A stretch of 64,000 nt of DNA from contig JAHALQ010000007.1 of assembly GCA_018362935.1 (NCBI GenBank), positions 24,076 to 88,075 on the forward strand, given 5' to 3'. The notes below the pieces were generated by a model that was not told where the DNA came from, did not search any database, and saw only the letters and a list, made by a program, of their open reading frames with translations. A program made the translations under genes and the position numbers. Source of the stretch: Pseudomonadota bacterium (GTDB lineage: Bacteria > Pseudomonadota > Alphaproteobacteria > RF32 > CAG-239). Below, one piece after another: positions 49,651 to 56,786 of this stretch (positions are counted from its first letter, which is position 1; each line of letters begins with the position of its first letter).

Positions 49651-50048
49651 TTATTTCTGCTTTAGGGAAAAAGGTTGTAGCAAGTACAGTCTTATCTTTT
49701 TACGCAGACGGGGGTGGTTTTCTTTTTTCTGGCGAAATGAAAAGTCATACCTTTAAAAAGGGAACATTTTATAGATTTACGCTATTATCTGTTTCAGGTC
49801 CTCATGGTTGCATATTAGGAGATAGCTTTGGAACGCACCAAAATGTGTTTGGAAATTATCTTGATTACAGCATGAATGTTCACCCAGCAGCACCGGGTGA
49901 TGTTTTAAGCGATATGCCTTCTGTAATTGACGTTCAACCAGGTGTTATTGGAGAATTTGCTGCCGCCGATAACTTTTCTGTAATTAGTCAAGTAGCAAAT
50001 TTAGGCAGAGCATCTTCAATGACATTACAAATAGATGAGTTAGCATAA
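49623..50048 (+). CDS. Accessory tail-tip protein 3
   Basis: 141 residues. N-terminus MINCWSKNMIISALGKKVV shared with the 48876 ORF, followed by an unrelated beta-rich domain (VLSFYADGGGFLFSGEMKSH, KKGTFYRFTLLSVSGPHGCI). CGGAGGG ribosome site conserved with its paralogue. Role inferred only from position behind the fibre. Confidence 0.55.
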   Translation: MINCWSKNMIISALGKKVVASTVLSFYADGGGFLFSGEMKSHTFKKGTFYRFTLLSVSGPHGCILGDSFGTHQNVFGNYLDYSMNVHPAAPGDVLSDMPSVIDVQPGVIGEFAAADNFSVISQVANLGRASSMTLQIDELA

Positions 50049-50180
50049 TTATTAACTAAAGGACGGGGCGTTGGCGCGCCCCGCCGGCAGAACGCTCGAT
50101 TCTGTCAGAGAAAGCCCCGCGCGGGTTGGCTTCCTACTCTTTAACACTTTAATTAAAATGTAGAAAGGGAGTAGAACAAA
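50049..50180. other. Gap with GC-rich hairpin
   Basis: CGGGGCG (50064-50070) pairs with CGCCCCG (50077-50083); a second GC-rich palindrome follows near 50115 (AAGCC...GGCTT). No T run. Probably the end of the late transcript. Confidence 0.5.
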
Positions 50181-51029
50181 ATGAGAACGGAGTCAACAAA
50201 AAATATTATTGAATTTGAACCGGTCAAGCCGATCAATCCGATTGCCCCTTATCTGGGTGGCAAACGGATATTAGCCAAGACGATAGTTCCTATTATTGCA
50301 CAGATACCGCACAATATATATTGCGAGCCGTTTATGGGGATGGGCGGGGTCTTCTTTCGCCGAGCCAAACGGCCAAAATGCGAAGCTATCAATGACATTA
50401 ACAGCGAAATCGTCAATATGTTTCGCATGGTCGAAAAATTTCCGAATTATCTGGCGGATATGCTGAAATTTAAGATTTGCAGCCGTGCGGAGTTTAAGCG
50501 AATGCTGGCAACCCCGCCGCTACTCCTGACCGAATTGGAACGCGCTGTCAGATACTTATATATTCAGAAAAATGCCTTTGGCGGTAAAGCGCAGCACCAA
50601 GCTTTTGGGGTGGCAACCGAGCGTGCCGGCCGTTTTAATGCCGAACGCTTGATTCCGCAAATTAAGGAACTGCACCAAAGGTTAACCGGCGTTTATATCG
50701 AATGCTTGCCGTATCAGAAATTCATAACTCGCTATGACCGGTCAGAAACGCTTTTTTATCTGGACCCGCCGTACTGGAATTGTGAAGATGACTACGGTAA
50801 GGGGATATTCAGCAAAGCTGATTTTGAAAATCTGGCCAAATTGCTGAAAAGCATTAAAGGCAAGTTTGTCATGAGTATTAACGATGTGTCGGAAATCCGC
50901 CATATTTTTATGGCATTTCATATAAAAGAAGTGTCAACAAATTACAGCTTAGGACAAGGCAGCGGCAATCACCAAACCAAACATACCACTGAACTGCTGA
51001 TAAGTAACGTGAAGCTCGACACTTTATAA
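50181..51029 (+). CDS. D12-class DNA adenine methyltransferase
   Basis: 282 residues. N6-adenine methylase of the Dam/D12 type: AdoMet site APYLGGKRILAK and YCEPFMGMGGVFFRR, target contact region AINDINSEIVNMFRM, catalytic DPPYW at Asp195 and later KGKFVMSINDVSEI. No restriction partner nearby, so a solitary phage methylase protecting progeny DNA or altering host gene expression. It occupies the right end where Mu encodes Mom. AAAGGGAGT ribosome site. Confidence 0.88.
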   Translation: MRTESTKNIIEFEPVKPINPIAPYLGGKRILAKTIVPIIAQIPHNIYCEPFMGMGGVFFRRAKRPKCEAINDINSEIVNMFRMVEKFPNYLADMLKFKICSRAEFKRMLATPPLLLTELERAVRYLYIQKNAFGGKAQHQAFGVATERAGRFNAERLIPQIKELHQRLTGVYIECLPYQKFITRYDRSETLFYLDPPYWNCEDDYGKGIFSKADFENLAKLLKSIKGKFVMSINDVSEIRHIFMAFHIKEVSTNYSLGQGSGNHQTKHTTELLISNVKLDTL

Positions 51030-51045
51030 TATATATAAAGCATGT

Positions 51046-51075
51046 ATAAAGGGGCTTTAAATGCCCCTTTATTTT
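51046..51075 (+). terminator. Terminator at prophage right end
   Basis: AAAGGGGC, 7-nt loop TTTAAAT, GCCCCTTT, then ATTTTAAATTT. Confidence 0.8.
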
Positions 51076-51088
51076 AAATTTAAGACAA

Positions 51089-51108
51089 GGTTAAAACCAT
51101 TTAAAAAC
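51089..51108. repeat. Right internal transposase site R3
   Basis: GGTTAAAACCATTTAAAAA: inverted match to the end-site core, about 110 bp inside R2. Confidence 0.55.
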
Positions 51109-51200
51109 CGATTTAAATGCGACTATGAAGGTGGCGGATATAAAGGCCTTTCGGCAAAAGCCACCTTTTAAAACTTGACAAAACCTAGACTTTAAAACCT

Positions 51201-51247
51201 ATGCAAAACCATTTTGCGCCCAATGCAAAACCATTTTTCGCGCTACA
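51201..51247. repeat. Prophage right terminus, sites R1 and R2
   Basis: ATGCAAAACCATTTTGCGCC (51201-51220) and ATGCAAAACCATTTTTCGCG then CTACA (51223-51247), spaced 22 bp, inverted relative to the left sites. The terminus is TACA at 51247. Confidence 0.8.
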
Positions 51248-51252
51248 GAATC
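51248..51252. repeat. Right target-site duplication GAATC
   Basis: Second copy of 15438-15442, directly after the terminal CTACA. Confidence 0.85.
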
Positions 51253-51308
51253 CTCGCAACACTAAGAGAAGTTTCGAACCAATGGGTTCTTCACCGTCAT
51301 TGGAAATT

Positions 51309-51353
51309 ACCAATACAAAAACCCCTCCGTGAAGGAGGGGTTTTTGTATTGGT
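51309..51353 (-). terminator. Terminator of tRNA-Glu
   Basis: A 20-bp stem ACCAATACAAAAACCCCTCC (51309-51328) with its complement (51334-51353). The encoded CCA of the tRNA forms the base of this stem. Confidence 0.85.
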
Positions 51354-51424
51354 GATCCCAACGGGACTCGAACCCATATTACCACCGTGAAAGGGTGATG
51401 TCCTAACCATTAGACGATGGGACC
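51350..51424 (-). tRNA. tRNA-Glu (TTC)
   Basis: Reads GGTCCCATCGTCTAATGG... to ...GATCA-CCA on the minus strand. The acceptor stem GGTCCCA/TGGGATC closes with one G-U; the anticodon loop CTTTCAC gives TTC; the T-arm is GGGTTCGAGTCCC. CCA is encoded. Intact in spite of the nearby prophage. Confidence 0.93.
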
Positions 51425-51515
51425 ATCGTTTGGAACTAGGGCATATATAAAGGTAAAATTCTTTCAGGTCAAGAGATTTTTGCATCATTATTTATTTTTT
51501 TTGCATTTTTACGAC

Positions 51516-51541
51516 AAAAGCTCCCTTGTGTGGGAGCTTTT
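51516..51541 (-). terminator. Terminator after macro-domain gene
   Basis: AAAAGCTCCC / GGGAGCTTTT with a 6-nt loop, downstream of the leftward gene at 51558-52184. Confidence 0.8.
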
Positions 51542-51557
51542 GGGGGAGCCGGCAATC

Positions 51558-52184
51558 TTAATAACGATCTTCGCCGGACATGTCTTTGGCGAATCCTTCC
51601 AGCCATTCGGCGAAGTTAAATTCCTTTTGGCCGGTTTCGTTTTCGGCAGCGAGGTAGCTTTCGTTGTCGAGAATTTCCTGCGCCGGCGCTGTTGAAGTGC
51701 CGTATACGACCATAGTTACGGACTGTACGGATTTTGCGTGTTCCGCAAACAGGGCGACGGCTTTAAATATTGCCTTGGCCGATTGCTCGAGTGTCAGAGT
51801 GCCGATAATGCCAGAGCCGACGGCCGGTACCGCAATGGTTTTAACGCCTTTTTCGTCGGCGAGGAAGAGAGCTTTGCAGACGGCATTGACAGTGCAGGCG
51901 AAGGATGTATCCGCTTTGCAGCCGACAGTTGCCAGATGCAGCAGATATTCAGCCGAGCCGCCGCCGGAAGCAGTCATGTAAACATCGCCGTAAGACAACG
52001 GTTTTTTTTCTGCGTAATCGTTGTATTCGTCCATGCCAGAGCCTGCTCCAGAACGGGTGATTGCTCCTCCGACACCTCCGTATGAGGCACCATTATTGAA
52101 CTGGGGAACCATAACGGCATCTACTTTCATCGTTGCGATGTTGCCGTCAATAACTTGAACTTGAATCGTTTTAATTTGTTTCAT
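51558..52184 (-). CDS. Macro-domain protein
   Basis: 208 residues. A macro (ADP-ribose-binding) domain: IQVQVIDGNIATMKVDAVMV with NGASYGGVGGAITRSGAGSG (the ribose/phosphate loop, GGVGGAI), then LHLATVG and TIAVPAVGSGIIGTLTLEQS. The common loop Asn after D-A-I-V-N is changed: the D-A-V-M-V-P run lacks the usual Asn-Ala, so hydrolase activity may be altered. The C-terminal 40 residues are acidic. Probably processes ADP-ribose signals or tRNA-splicing-like metabolites. Confidence 0.8.
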   Translation of the reverse strand: MKQIKTIQVQVIDGNIATMKVDAVMVPQFNNGASYGGVGGAITRSGAGSGMDEYNDYAEKKPLSYGDVYMTASGGGSAEYLLHLATVGCKADTSFACTVNAVCKALFLADEKGVKTIAVPAVGSGIIGTLTLEQSAKAIFKAVALFAEHAKSVQSVTMVVYGTSTAPAQEILDNESYLAAENETGQKEFNFAEWLEGFAKDMSGEDRY

Positions 52185-52256
52185 AATGTCAAAAAAATTA
52201 GTGTTTATAAATGCGCTTATACACTATTTTGACAAACGACGCAACAATTTTTTTGT

Positions 52257-53429
52257 CTAAAATTTTAATTGCGGGTGCAGAACGCGGACAATTTGGCTGA
52301 GCGGCACAAGGCGGACTTTTTTGCCATTTAAGGCCGGGAGCCATTCTTTCAGCGCTTCGAAAGTCTGGCTTTTGGGGTGACCGATCGCAATGGCGTAGCC
52401 ATTTTTGAGGGCAATCTTTTCGGCTTTTTGCAATTGGCCGAGAATATATTTTTTATCGTTGTTATTATCAATAAAAACATGGCGGTGCGCGTAAGCAACG
52501 CCGGTTTCGGCTGCGGCTTCTTCGGCATGCGAACCGGCCGACGTTTTGGAATCCAGGAAAAACATGTTGTTCTGTTTCAAAACTTCCATGACCGCGGCCA
52601 TCCGTTCTTTGTCTTCCGTCAGTTTGCTGCCCATGTGGTTGTTAATGCCCTGTACGTTGTTGAATTTGCCGAGCATTACTGAGAGGTTTCGTTTAATTTC
52701 GTCCTTGCTCATTGCCGTCGTGAGCACGTCGGGTGCGACGTCTATGTTGCTTTTGGCTTCCATGGGCACATGAATCATGATTTCCTGGCCGGCGCGGCGC
52801 GAATTTTCCACCTGCTCGGACAAGCGGCGCCCGTAAGTCAGAAAAGAAACGGTTAAAGGTGCCTTAAGGGAGGCTATATCGGCCGTTCTTTTGAGGCTGA
52901 TGCCCATGTCGTCAATCACAACGGCGATAACCGGCGTTTCAAAATGCGGCGGTTTGCGGTCAGGTATGATATGCATGCCGTAAATTTTGGATGTATAAAC
53001 ATCGCTCGCATCTATGATATCATCCGGCAGTTGTTCTTCATAGGCAGCTTCAATATTTGCCGCTTCTTCCTTTTCCCAAAGTTCCGGGGAAAATTCTTCC
53101 GACGCCATTACGGCGACAGGCGCATTTTCTTCCTGATATAAAAAATCTTCGGTTTTCTGCTGATTCCAGCAGGTGCTGATGGGGTTACGGCGGCAATATT
53201 CCTTGAAACTCAGCTTTTGAGGGGTTGCCGTCAGCGGTTTGGGAGTGCCGTCCGGTTCGGCGAAAGAAATAACAATTTCGGACTGTTCGGTTTCCGGCAG
53301 CTGAGGAAGAGGCGCCCGCTGCAAGTTTAAGCCGTGGTCAAGATAGAGTAAACCGGCAATTCCTACCGCAACAGCCGCCAGTTTTTTGAAACGGCCGAGA
53401 GGGGGAGTATGCCGGTTTGGGTTGTTCAC
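52257..53429 (-). CDS. Divergent polysaccharide deacetylase
   Basis: 390 residues from a GTG start with AGGAG upstream. An N-terminal membrane anchor (KLAAVAVGIAGLLYLDHGL) and a Pro/Glu-rich linker precede a YibQ/DUF610-type NodB-like barrel from about residue 165: PVIAVVIDDMGISLKRTADI, LTVSFLTYGRRLSEQVENSR, AGQEIMIHVPMEAKSNID, INNHMGSKLTEDKERM. Acts in the periplasm, possibly on peptidoglycan. It follows lysS by 13 bp in the same direction. Confidence 0.82.
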   Translation of the reverse strand: MNNPNRHTPPLGRFKKLAAVAVGIAGLLYLDHGLNLQRAPLPQLPETEQSEIVISFAEPDGTPKPLTATPQKLSFKEYCRRNPISTCWNQQKTEDFLYQEENAPVAVMASEEFSPELWEKEEAANIEAAYEEQLPDDIIDASDVYTSKIYGMHIIPDRKPPHFETPVIAVVIDDMGISLKRTADIASLKAPLTVSFLTYGRRLSEQVENSRRAGQEIMIHVPMEAKSNIDVAPDVLTTAMSKDEIKRNLSVMLGKFNNVQGINNHMGSKLTEDKERMAAVMEVLKQNNMFFLDSKTSAGSHAEEAAAETGVAYAHRHVFIDNNNDKKYILGQLQKAEKIALKNGYAIAIGHPKSQTFEALKEWLPALNGKKVRLVPLSQIVRVLHPQLKF

Positions 53430-53442
53430 GTTCGGCTCCTGT

Positions 53443-54915
53443 CTAATCTCTCTTGCGCAGGGTCGGGAAAGCGATAACGTCGCGAATGGTGGCGGCGCCG
53501 GTCAGCAATATGGCCAGACGGTCGATGCCCATGCCCATACCGCCGGTAGGAGGCAGTCCGTTCTCCAATGCGTTGACAAAGTCTTCATCAAGCATCTGGG
53601 CTTCGTCATCTCCGGCTTCGCGCTCGGCAACCTGAGCATCAAAACGTTCTTTCTGCTCAAGCGGATTGGAAAGCTCCGAATAAGCGCAGCCGATTTCCAT
53701 ACCGCCGATATAAGCGTCAAAATGTTCAACCAGCCGCGGGTTGGAACGGTGGGTTTTGGCCAGCGGCGATATGTCGCGCGGCATGTCCATCACCAGTGTC
53801 GGCTGAATCAGGGCGGCTTCGACTTTCTCGTCAAAGACTTCCTGGACAACCTTGCCCCAGCAGGAACATTCATCAGCGTCAACGCCGACGGATTTGGCCA
53901 TGGCTTTGGCTTCGTTCAGGTCTTTTGCCGCCAACAAATCTATGCCGGCGTGTTCTTTAATCAAATCGACAATCGATTTGCGGGCAAAGCCTTTGGAAAG
54001 GTCAATTTCCTGTTCGCCGAACTTAATGACTTTGGTGCCGAGAACCTTTTCGGCGACATATGGAATCATATCGGCAAACAAATCGGCCATGTCATTATAG
54101 TCGGCATAGGCCTGATAGGCTTCCAGCGCGGTAAATTCGGGATTGTGGTTTTTGTCAATGCCTTCGTTGCGGAAGTTGCGCCCGATTTCAAAGACGCGGT
54201 CAAAACCGCCGACAACCAGCCGTTTAAGGAATAATTCCGGCGCAACGCGCAGGTACAAATCCATGTCCAGAGTGTTGTGGTGGGTGATAAACGGTTTGGC
54301 GCTGGCACCGCCCATAATAGTATGGAGAATCGGCGTTTCGACTTCCAGAAAGCGGTGTTCTTCAAACCAGCGGCGGATAGCCGAAGTAATTTTGCAGCGT
54401 TTTTCAAAAATTTCGCGGCTGTCGTCGTTCATAATAAAGTCAACATAACGCTGACGGTAACGGGCTTCGACATCGGTCAGGCCGTGAAATTTCTCGGGCA
54501 GCGGCTGCAATGCTTTGGATATAATGTCAAATTTTTCGGCGGCAATTGAAAGTTCTCCGCGCGGCGTGCGGCGGACATAGCCGCTGATGCCGACGATATC
54601 GCCGACGTCCAGGCATTTAAGGCGTTCCAAGTCTTCTTCGGAAAGGTGGTTTTTGTGGCAGAAAGCCTGAATTTTTCCGCTTTTGTCCTTGATGTCGATA
54701 AACATGCCGCTGTTGCGTACGGCCATGGCGCGGCCGGCAATGACGACGCGGTCTTCGGTATCGGTACCGGCTTCAAGGTCTTTGTATTTTTCCTGCAAAT
54801 CTGCGGCAAAAGCATTCGGTTCAAAACGATAGGGATACGGATTATAGCCTTTTTCCTGCAAGGCATTGAGCTTGGCCAGGCGGGATTCGCGGTGAATATT
54901 AGTTTCTGTTGTCAT
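53443..54915 (-). CDS. lysS: Lysyl-tRNA synthetase, class II
   Basis: 490 residues. An N-terminal OB-fold anticodon-binding domain (VVIAGRAMAVRNSGMFIDIK) is followed by the class II catalytic core: motif 1 FLEVETPIL, motif 2 RVFEIGRNFRNEGIDKNHNP with EFTALE, motif 3 GMGMGIDRLAILLTG. Essential housekeeping enzyme charging tRNA-Lys in the cytoplasm. Length normal (E. coli 505). Alphaproteobacteria often use class I LysRS, so a class II enzyme is worth noting as a lineage marker. Confidence 0.93.
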   Translation of the reverse strand: MTTETNIHRESRLAKLNALQEKGYNPYPYRFEPNAFAADLQEKYKDLEAGTDTEDRVVIAGRAMAVRNSGMFIDIKDKSGKIQAFCHKNHLSEEDLERLKCLDVGDIVGISGYVRRTPRGELSIAAEKFDIISKALQPLPEKFHGLTDVEARYRQRYVDFIMNDDSREIFEKRCKITSAIRRWFEEHRFLEVETPILHTIMGGASAKPFITHHNTLDMDLYLRVAPELFLKRLVVGGFDRVFEIGRNFRNEGIDKNHNPEFTALEAYQAYADYNDMADLFADMIPYVAEKVLGTKVIKFGEQEIDLSKGFARKSIVDLIKEHAGIDLLAAKDLNEAKAMAKSVGVDADECSCWGKVVQEVFDEKVEAALIQPTLVMDMPRDISPLAKTHRSNPRLVEHFDAYIGGMEIGCAYSELSNPLEQKERFDAQVAEREAGDDEAQMLDEDFVNALENGLPPTGGMGMGIDRLAILLTGAATIRDVIAFPTLRKRD

Positions 54916-55009
54916 TTTATTTCCTAAAAACGGGGTTATTCAAACACAATTGCCCTCAATAATAAACAATGCAGATTTTTTTTCAATAAAATTATTTATA
55001 AAAAACAGG

Positions 55010-55038
55010 TTGACAGTCAGGCAGAACTAAACTAGAAC
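55010..55038 (+). promoter_or_regulatory. lexA promoter with SOS box
   Basis: TTGACA (55010-55015), 17-bp spacer, TAGAAC (55033-55038). Overlapping it is GAAC-TAAACTA-GAAC (55024-55038), the alphaproteobacterial LexA box GTTC-N7-GTTC in reverse. LexA bound here would block its own promoter. Confidence 0.85.
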
Positions 55039-55069
55039 AATATATGTAGCTTTTTATAAGGATTTTCAT

Positions 55070-55726
55070 ATGTTGACGCCAAAACAGTATAAATTATTGC
55101 AATACATCAACAAAACGATTAAGGAAACCGGCTGCTGTCCGTCTTTTGACGAGATGAAAGAAGCGGTCGGGCTGAAGTCGAAGTCCGGTATTCACGCTTT
55201 AATCGAAGCTTTGGTCGAACGAAATTTTCTTCGCAAACTGCCGCACAAGGCACGGTCGCTGGAGGTCGTGCGGCTGCCGAAGCTTAAGCCGTCGTCAATA
55301 GTTGAAGAAGAAAAAAAGCGCGAGCAGGCGCTGCTTGACGCGATGGTGGAAATTCCGCTGTACGGCAAGATTGCCGCCGGCACGCCGATTGAGGCAATTG
55401 CCAACGAGACCGAAAAATTTGCCGTGCCCTACGAGACGGTGCGCGGCGGACAGTTTTACGCCCTGACAGTCGAAGGGGATTCGATGGTCGACATGGGTAT
55501 ATTAAGCGGCGATACCGTGGTGATTAAAAAAGCTTCGACGGCCAATAACGGCGATATTGTGGTGGCGCTGGTCGACGACAGCGAAGCCACGCTCAAGCAG
55601 ATTAAACAGGAAGGTCCGGATGTCCTGCTGATTCCCAAGAACGAAGCCTATGAAACCAGGCGGCTGCCGGCCTCGCGGGTTAAGGTTCAGGGGATATTAA
55701 GCTCGCTTTACCGCAATTACAATTAA
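55070..55726 (+). CDS. lexA: LexA repressor
   Basis: 218 residues. Winged-helix N-terminus (MLTPKQYKLLQYINKTIKET, KSKSGIHALIEALVERNFL) of the alphaproteobacterial type, a linker, and an S24 autoproteolytic domain: Ala103-Gly104 cleavage pair in KIAAGTPIE, catalytic Ser138 in VEGDSMVDMG, and Lys154 in VVIKKAS. Represses DNA-damage genes until RecA filaments trigger cleavage. The promoter box shows self-regulation. Because the prophage repressor is also an S24 protein, DNA damage should affect both. Confidence 0.93.
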   Translation: MLTPKQYKLLQYINKTIKETGCCPSFDEMKEAVGLKSKSGIHALIEALVERNFLRKLPHKARSLEVVRLPKLKPSSIVEEEKKREQALLDAMVEIPLYGKIAAGTPIEAIANETEKFAVPYETVRGGQFYALTVEGDSMVDMGILSGDTVVIKKASTANNGDIVVALVDDSEATLKQIKQEGPDVLLIPKNEAYETRRLPASRVKVQGILSSLYRNYN

Positions 55727-55789
55727 ATTGAAATCAGCCGAAAAGTGATTAATTTACAGCATTATCAACTTCTTGAAAAGGAGATGCCG

Positions 55790-56212
55790 ATGAATTGGTC
55801 TGTTATTCGGAAAACGATGTTGGCAACGGCAGCGGTGCTGCTGGCGGCAGGGTGCGCCTCAACAGCCGGGTATGACGCCCGTTTGAACGGTTTGGTCGGA
55901 GAAAACACACAACGTCTGACCGAGGTCATGGGCCGGCCATCGGCAAAAAAAATAACGGCAGACGGGCAGGAAGTCTGGTCGTATACCAAGGTCGACGACG
56001 TGTATGTGCCGTCGGAATTTTACTTGTATGACCAAGGGGCGATGTCTAACGAATACGGCGGCTTGTACGCGCCGTTTATGGATCAGTATGATTTTTCGCC
56101 CTATGAAAAAGGCTTTGGCTATACCGTCAAATACTATTGCCAGACCGCGTTTTTAATCGAGCATCAGACCGTTATCGGGTGGAAGCGCCGGGGCAACGGC
56201 TGCAGTAATTAA
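55790..56212 (+). CDS. Lipoprotein
   Basis: 140 residues. The lipobox is LLAAGC; the mature part reads LNGLVGENTQRLTEVMGRPS, a short SmpA/BamE-like beginning (a helix then GxP), then EVWSYTKVDD. Function unknown. ATG 55790 has AAGGAG at the right distance. Confidence 0.7.
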   Translation: MNWSVIRKTMLATAAVLLAAGCASTAGYDARLNGLVGENTQRLTEVMGRPSAKKITADGQEVWSYTKVDDVYVPSEFYLYDQGAMSNEYGGLYAPFMDQYDFSPYEKGFGYTVKYYCQTAFLIEHQTVIGWKRRGNGCSN

Positions 56213-56327
56213 AAAAGTGGGATAACTAAACTAATTTTTAACTTTAATCTGCTTCTTTTAAACAAAGCGCGGCAGCCGGCGAGTCTGCCGTATGCAGGGA
56301 ATAACGCAAATATTCGGGAAGCATAAA

Positions 56328-56642
56328 ATGGGAATTTGGTCGGACATTAAAAACTATATTAAAGATTCCAGTCTGATGCTGCTGGCGGTTTTCGTCGGTG
56401 TTTATTTTGCGTTTTATGCAGTCAACGGCGAGCGCGGAATTATCAAATATATGTCGCTGCGCCAGGAAATCAGCGAGGCGCAAAGGGTTGCGGCGGGATA
56501 TCGACGCCAGCGGGCTTCTTTGGAGGAAAAAGTCAAACATTTGTCAAATTCAAGCCTGGATTTGGATTTGCTTGAGGAACGGGCGCGCATTGTTCTGAAT
56601 ATGGCGGCTCAGGATGAGTTTATTTTATTGGATGAAGAATAA
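56328..56642 (+). CDS. ftsB: FtsB/DivIC-like cell-division protein
   Basis: 104 residues. A single membrane span (SSLMLLAVFVGVYFAFYAVN) and a periplasmic coiled coil (RQEISEAQRVAAGYRRQRAS, LEEKVKHLSNSSLDLDLLEE, RARIVLNMAAQDEFI). This is the FtsB/DivIC layout with the conserved L-D-x-D...E-x-A-R motif that links FtsL and FtsQ at the divisome. Start 56328 (MGIWSDIKNY). Confidence 0.8.
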   Translation: MGIWSDIKNYIKDSSLMLLAVFVGVYFAFYAVNGERGIIKYMSLRQEISEAQRVAAGYRRQRASLEEKVKHLSNSSLDLDLLEERARIVLNMAAQDEFILLDEE

Positions 56643-56786
56643 ATAACGCGAAAAAACAATCAATTAGTATAGGTCTAGGGATAAGTTTGCAAAAAAAGCT
56701 GTATTTTTGTGAAAATTTTGCTATACCAGACTCTGCCGCGGCTGTTGCAAAAGCCGCGCATTGGGATTAACAACTTAGGTCTGTGC

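Larger units (their letters stand above)
15443..51247. mobile_element. Complete Mu-like transposable prophage
   Basis: 35,805 bp. It starts TGTAAGAAG and ends CGCGCTACA (inverted TGTA/TACA termini) and is flanked by the 5-bp direct repeat GAATC. Transposase-binding-like sites occur at both ends at the same distance from the terminus. Gene content and order follow Mu: repressor, ner, A, B, early accessory genes, gp16, Mor, lysis, gp25-gp30, protease, capsid, gpG, sheath, tube, gp41 with frameshift, tape measure, gp43-gp48, fibre, DNA modification. No essential module is obviously missing, so it may be inducible. Confidence 0.92.

Noticed and set aside
47872..50048. Diversity-generating retroelement behind the fibre
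   Set aside because: There is no reverse transcriptase gene and no template/variable repeat pair with adenine-directed changes; the duplicated part is the leader, not the C-terminus.
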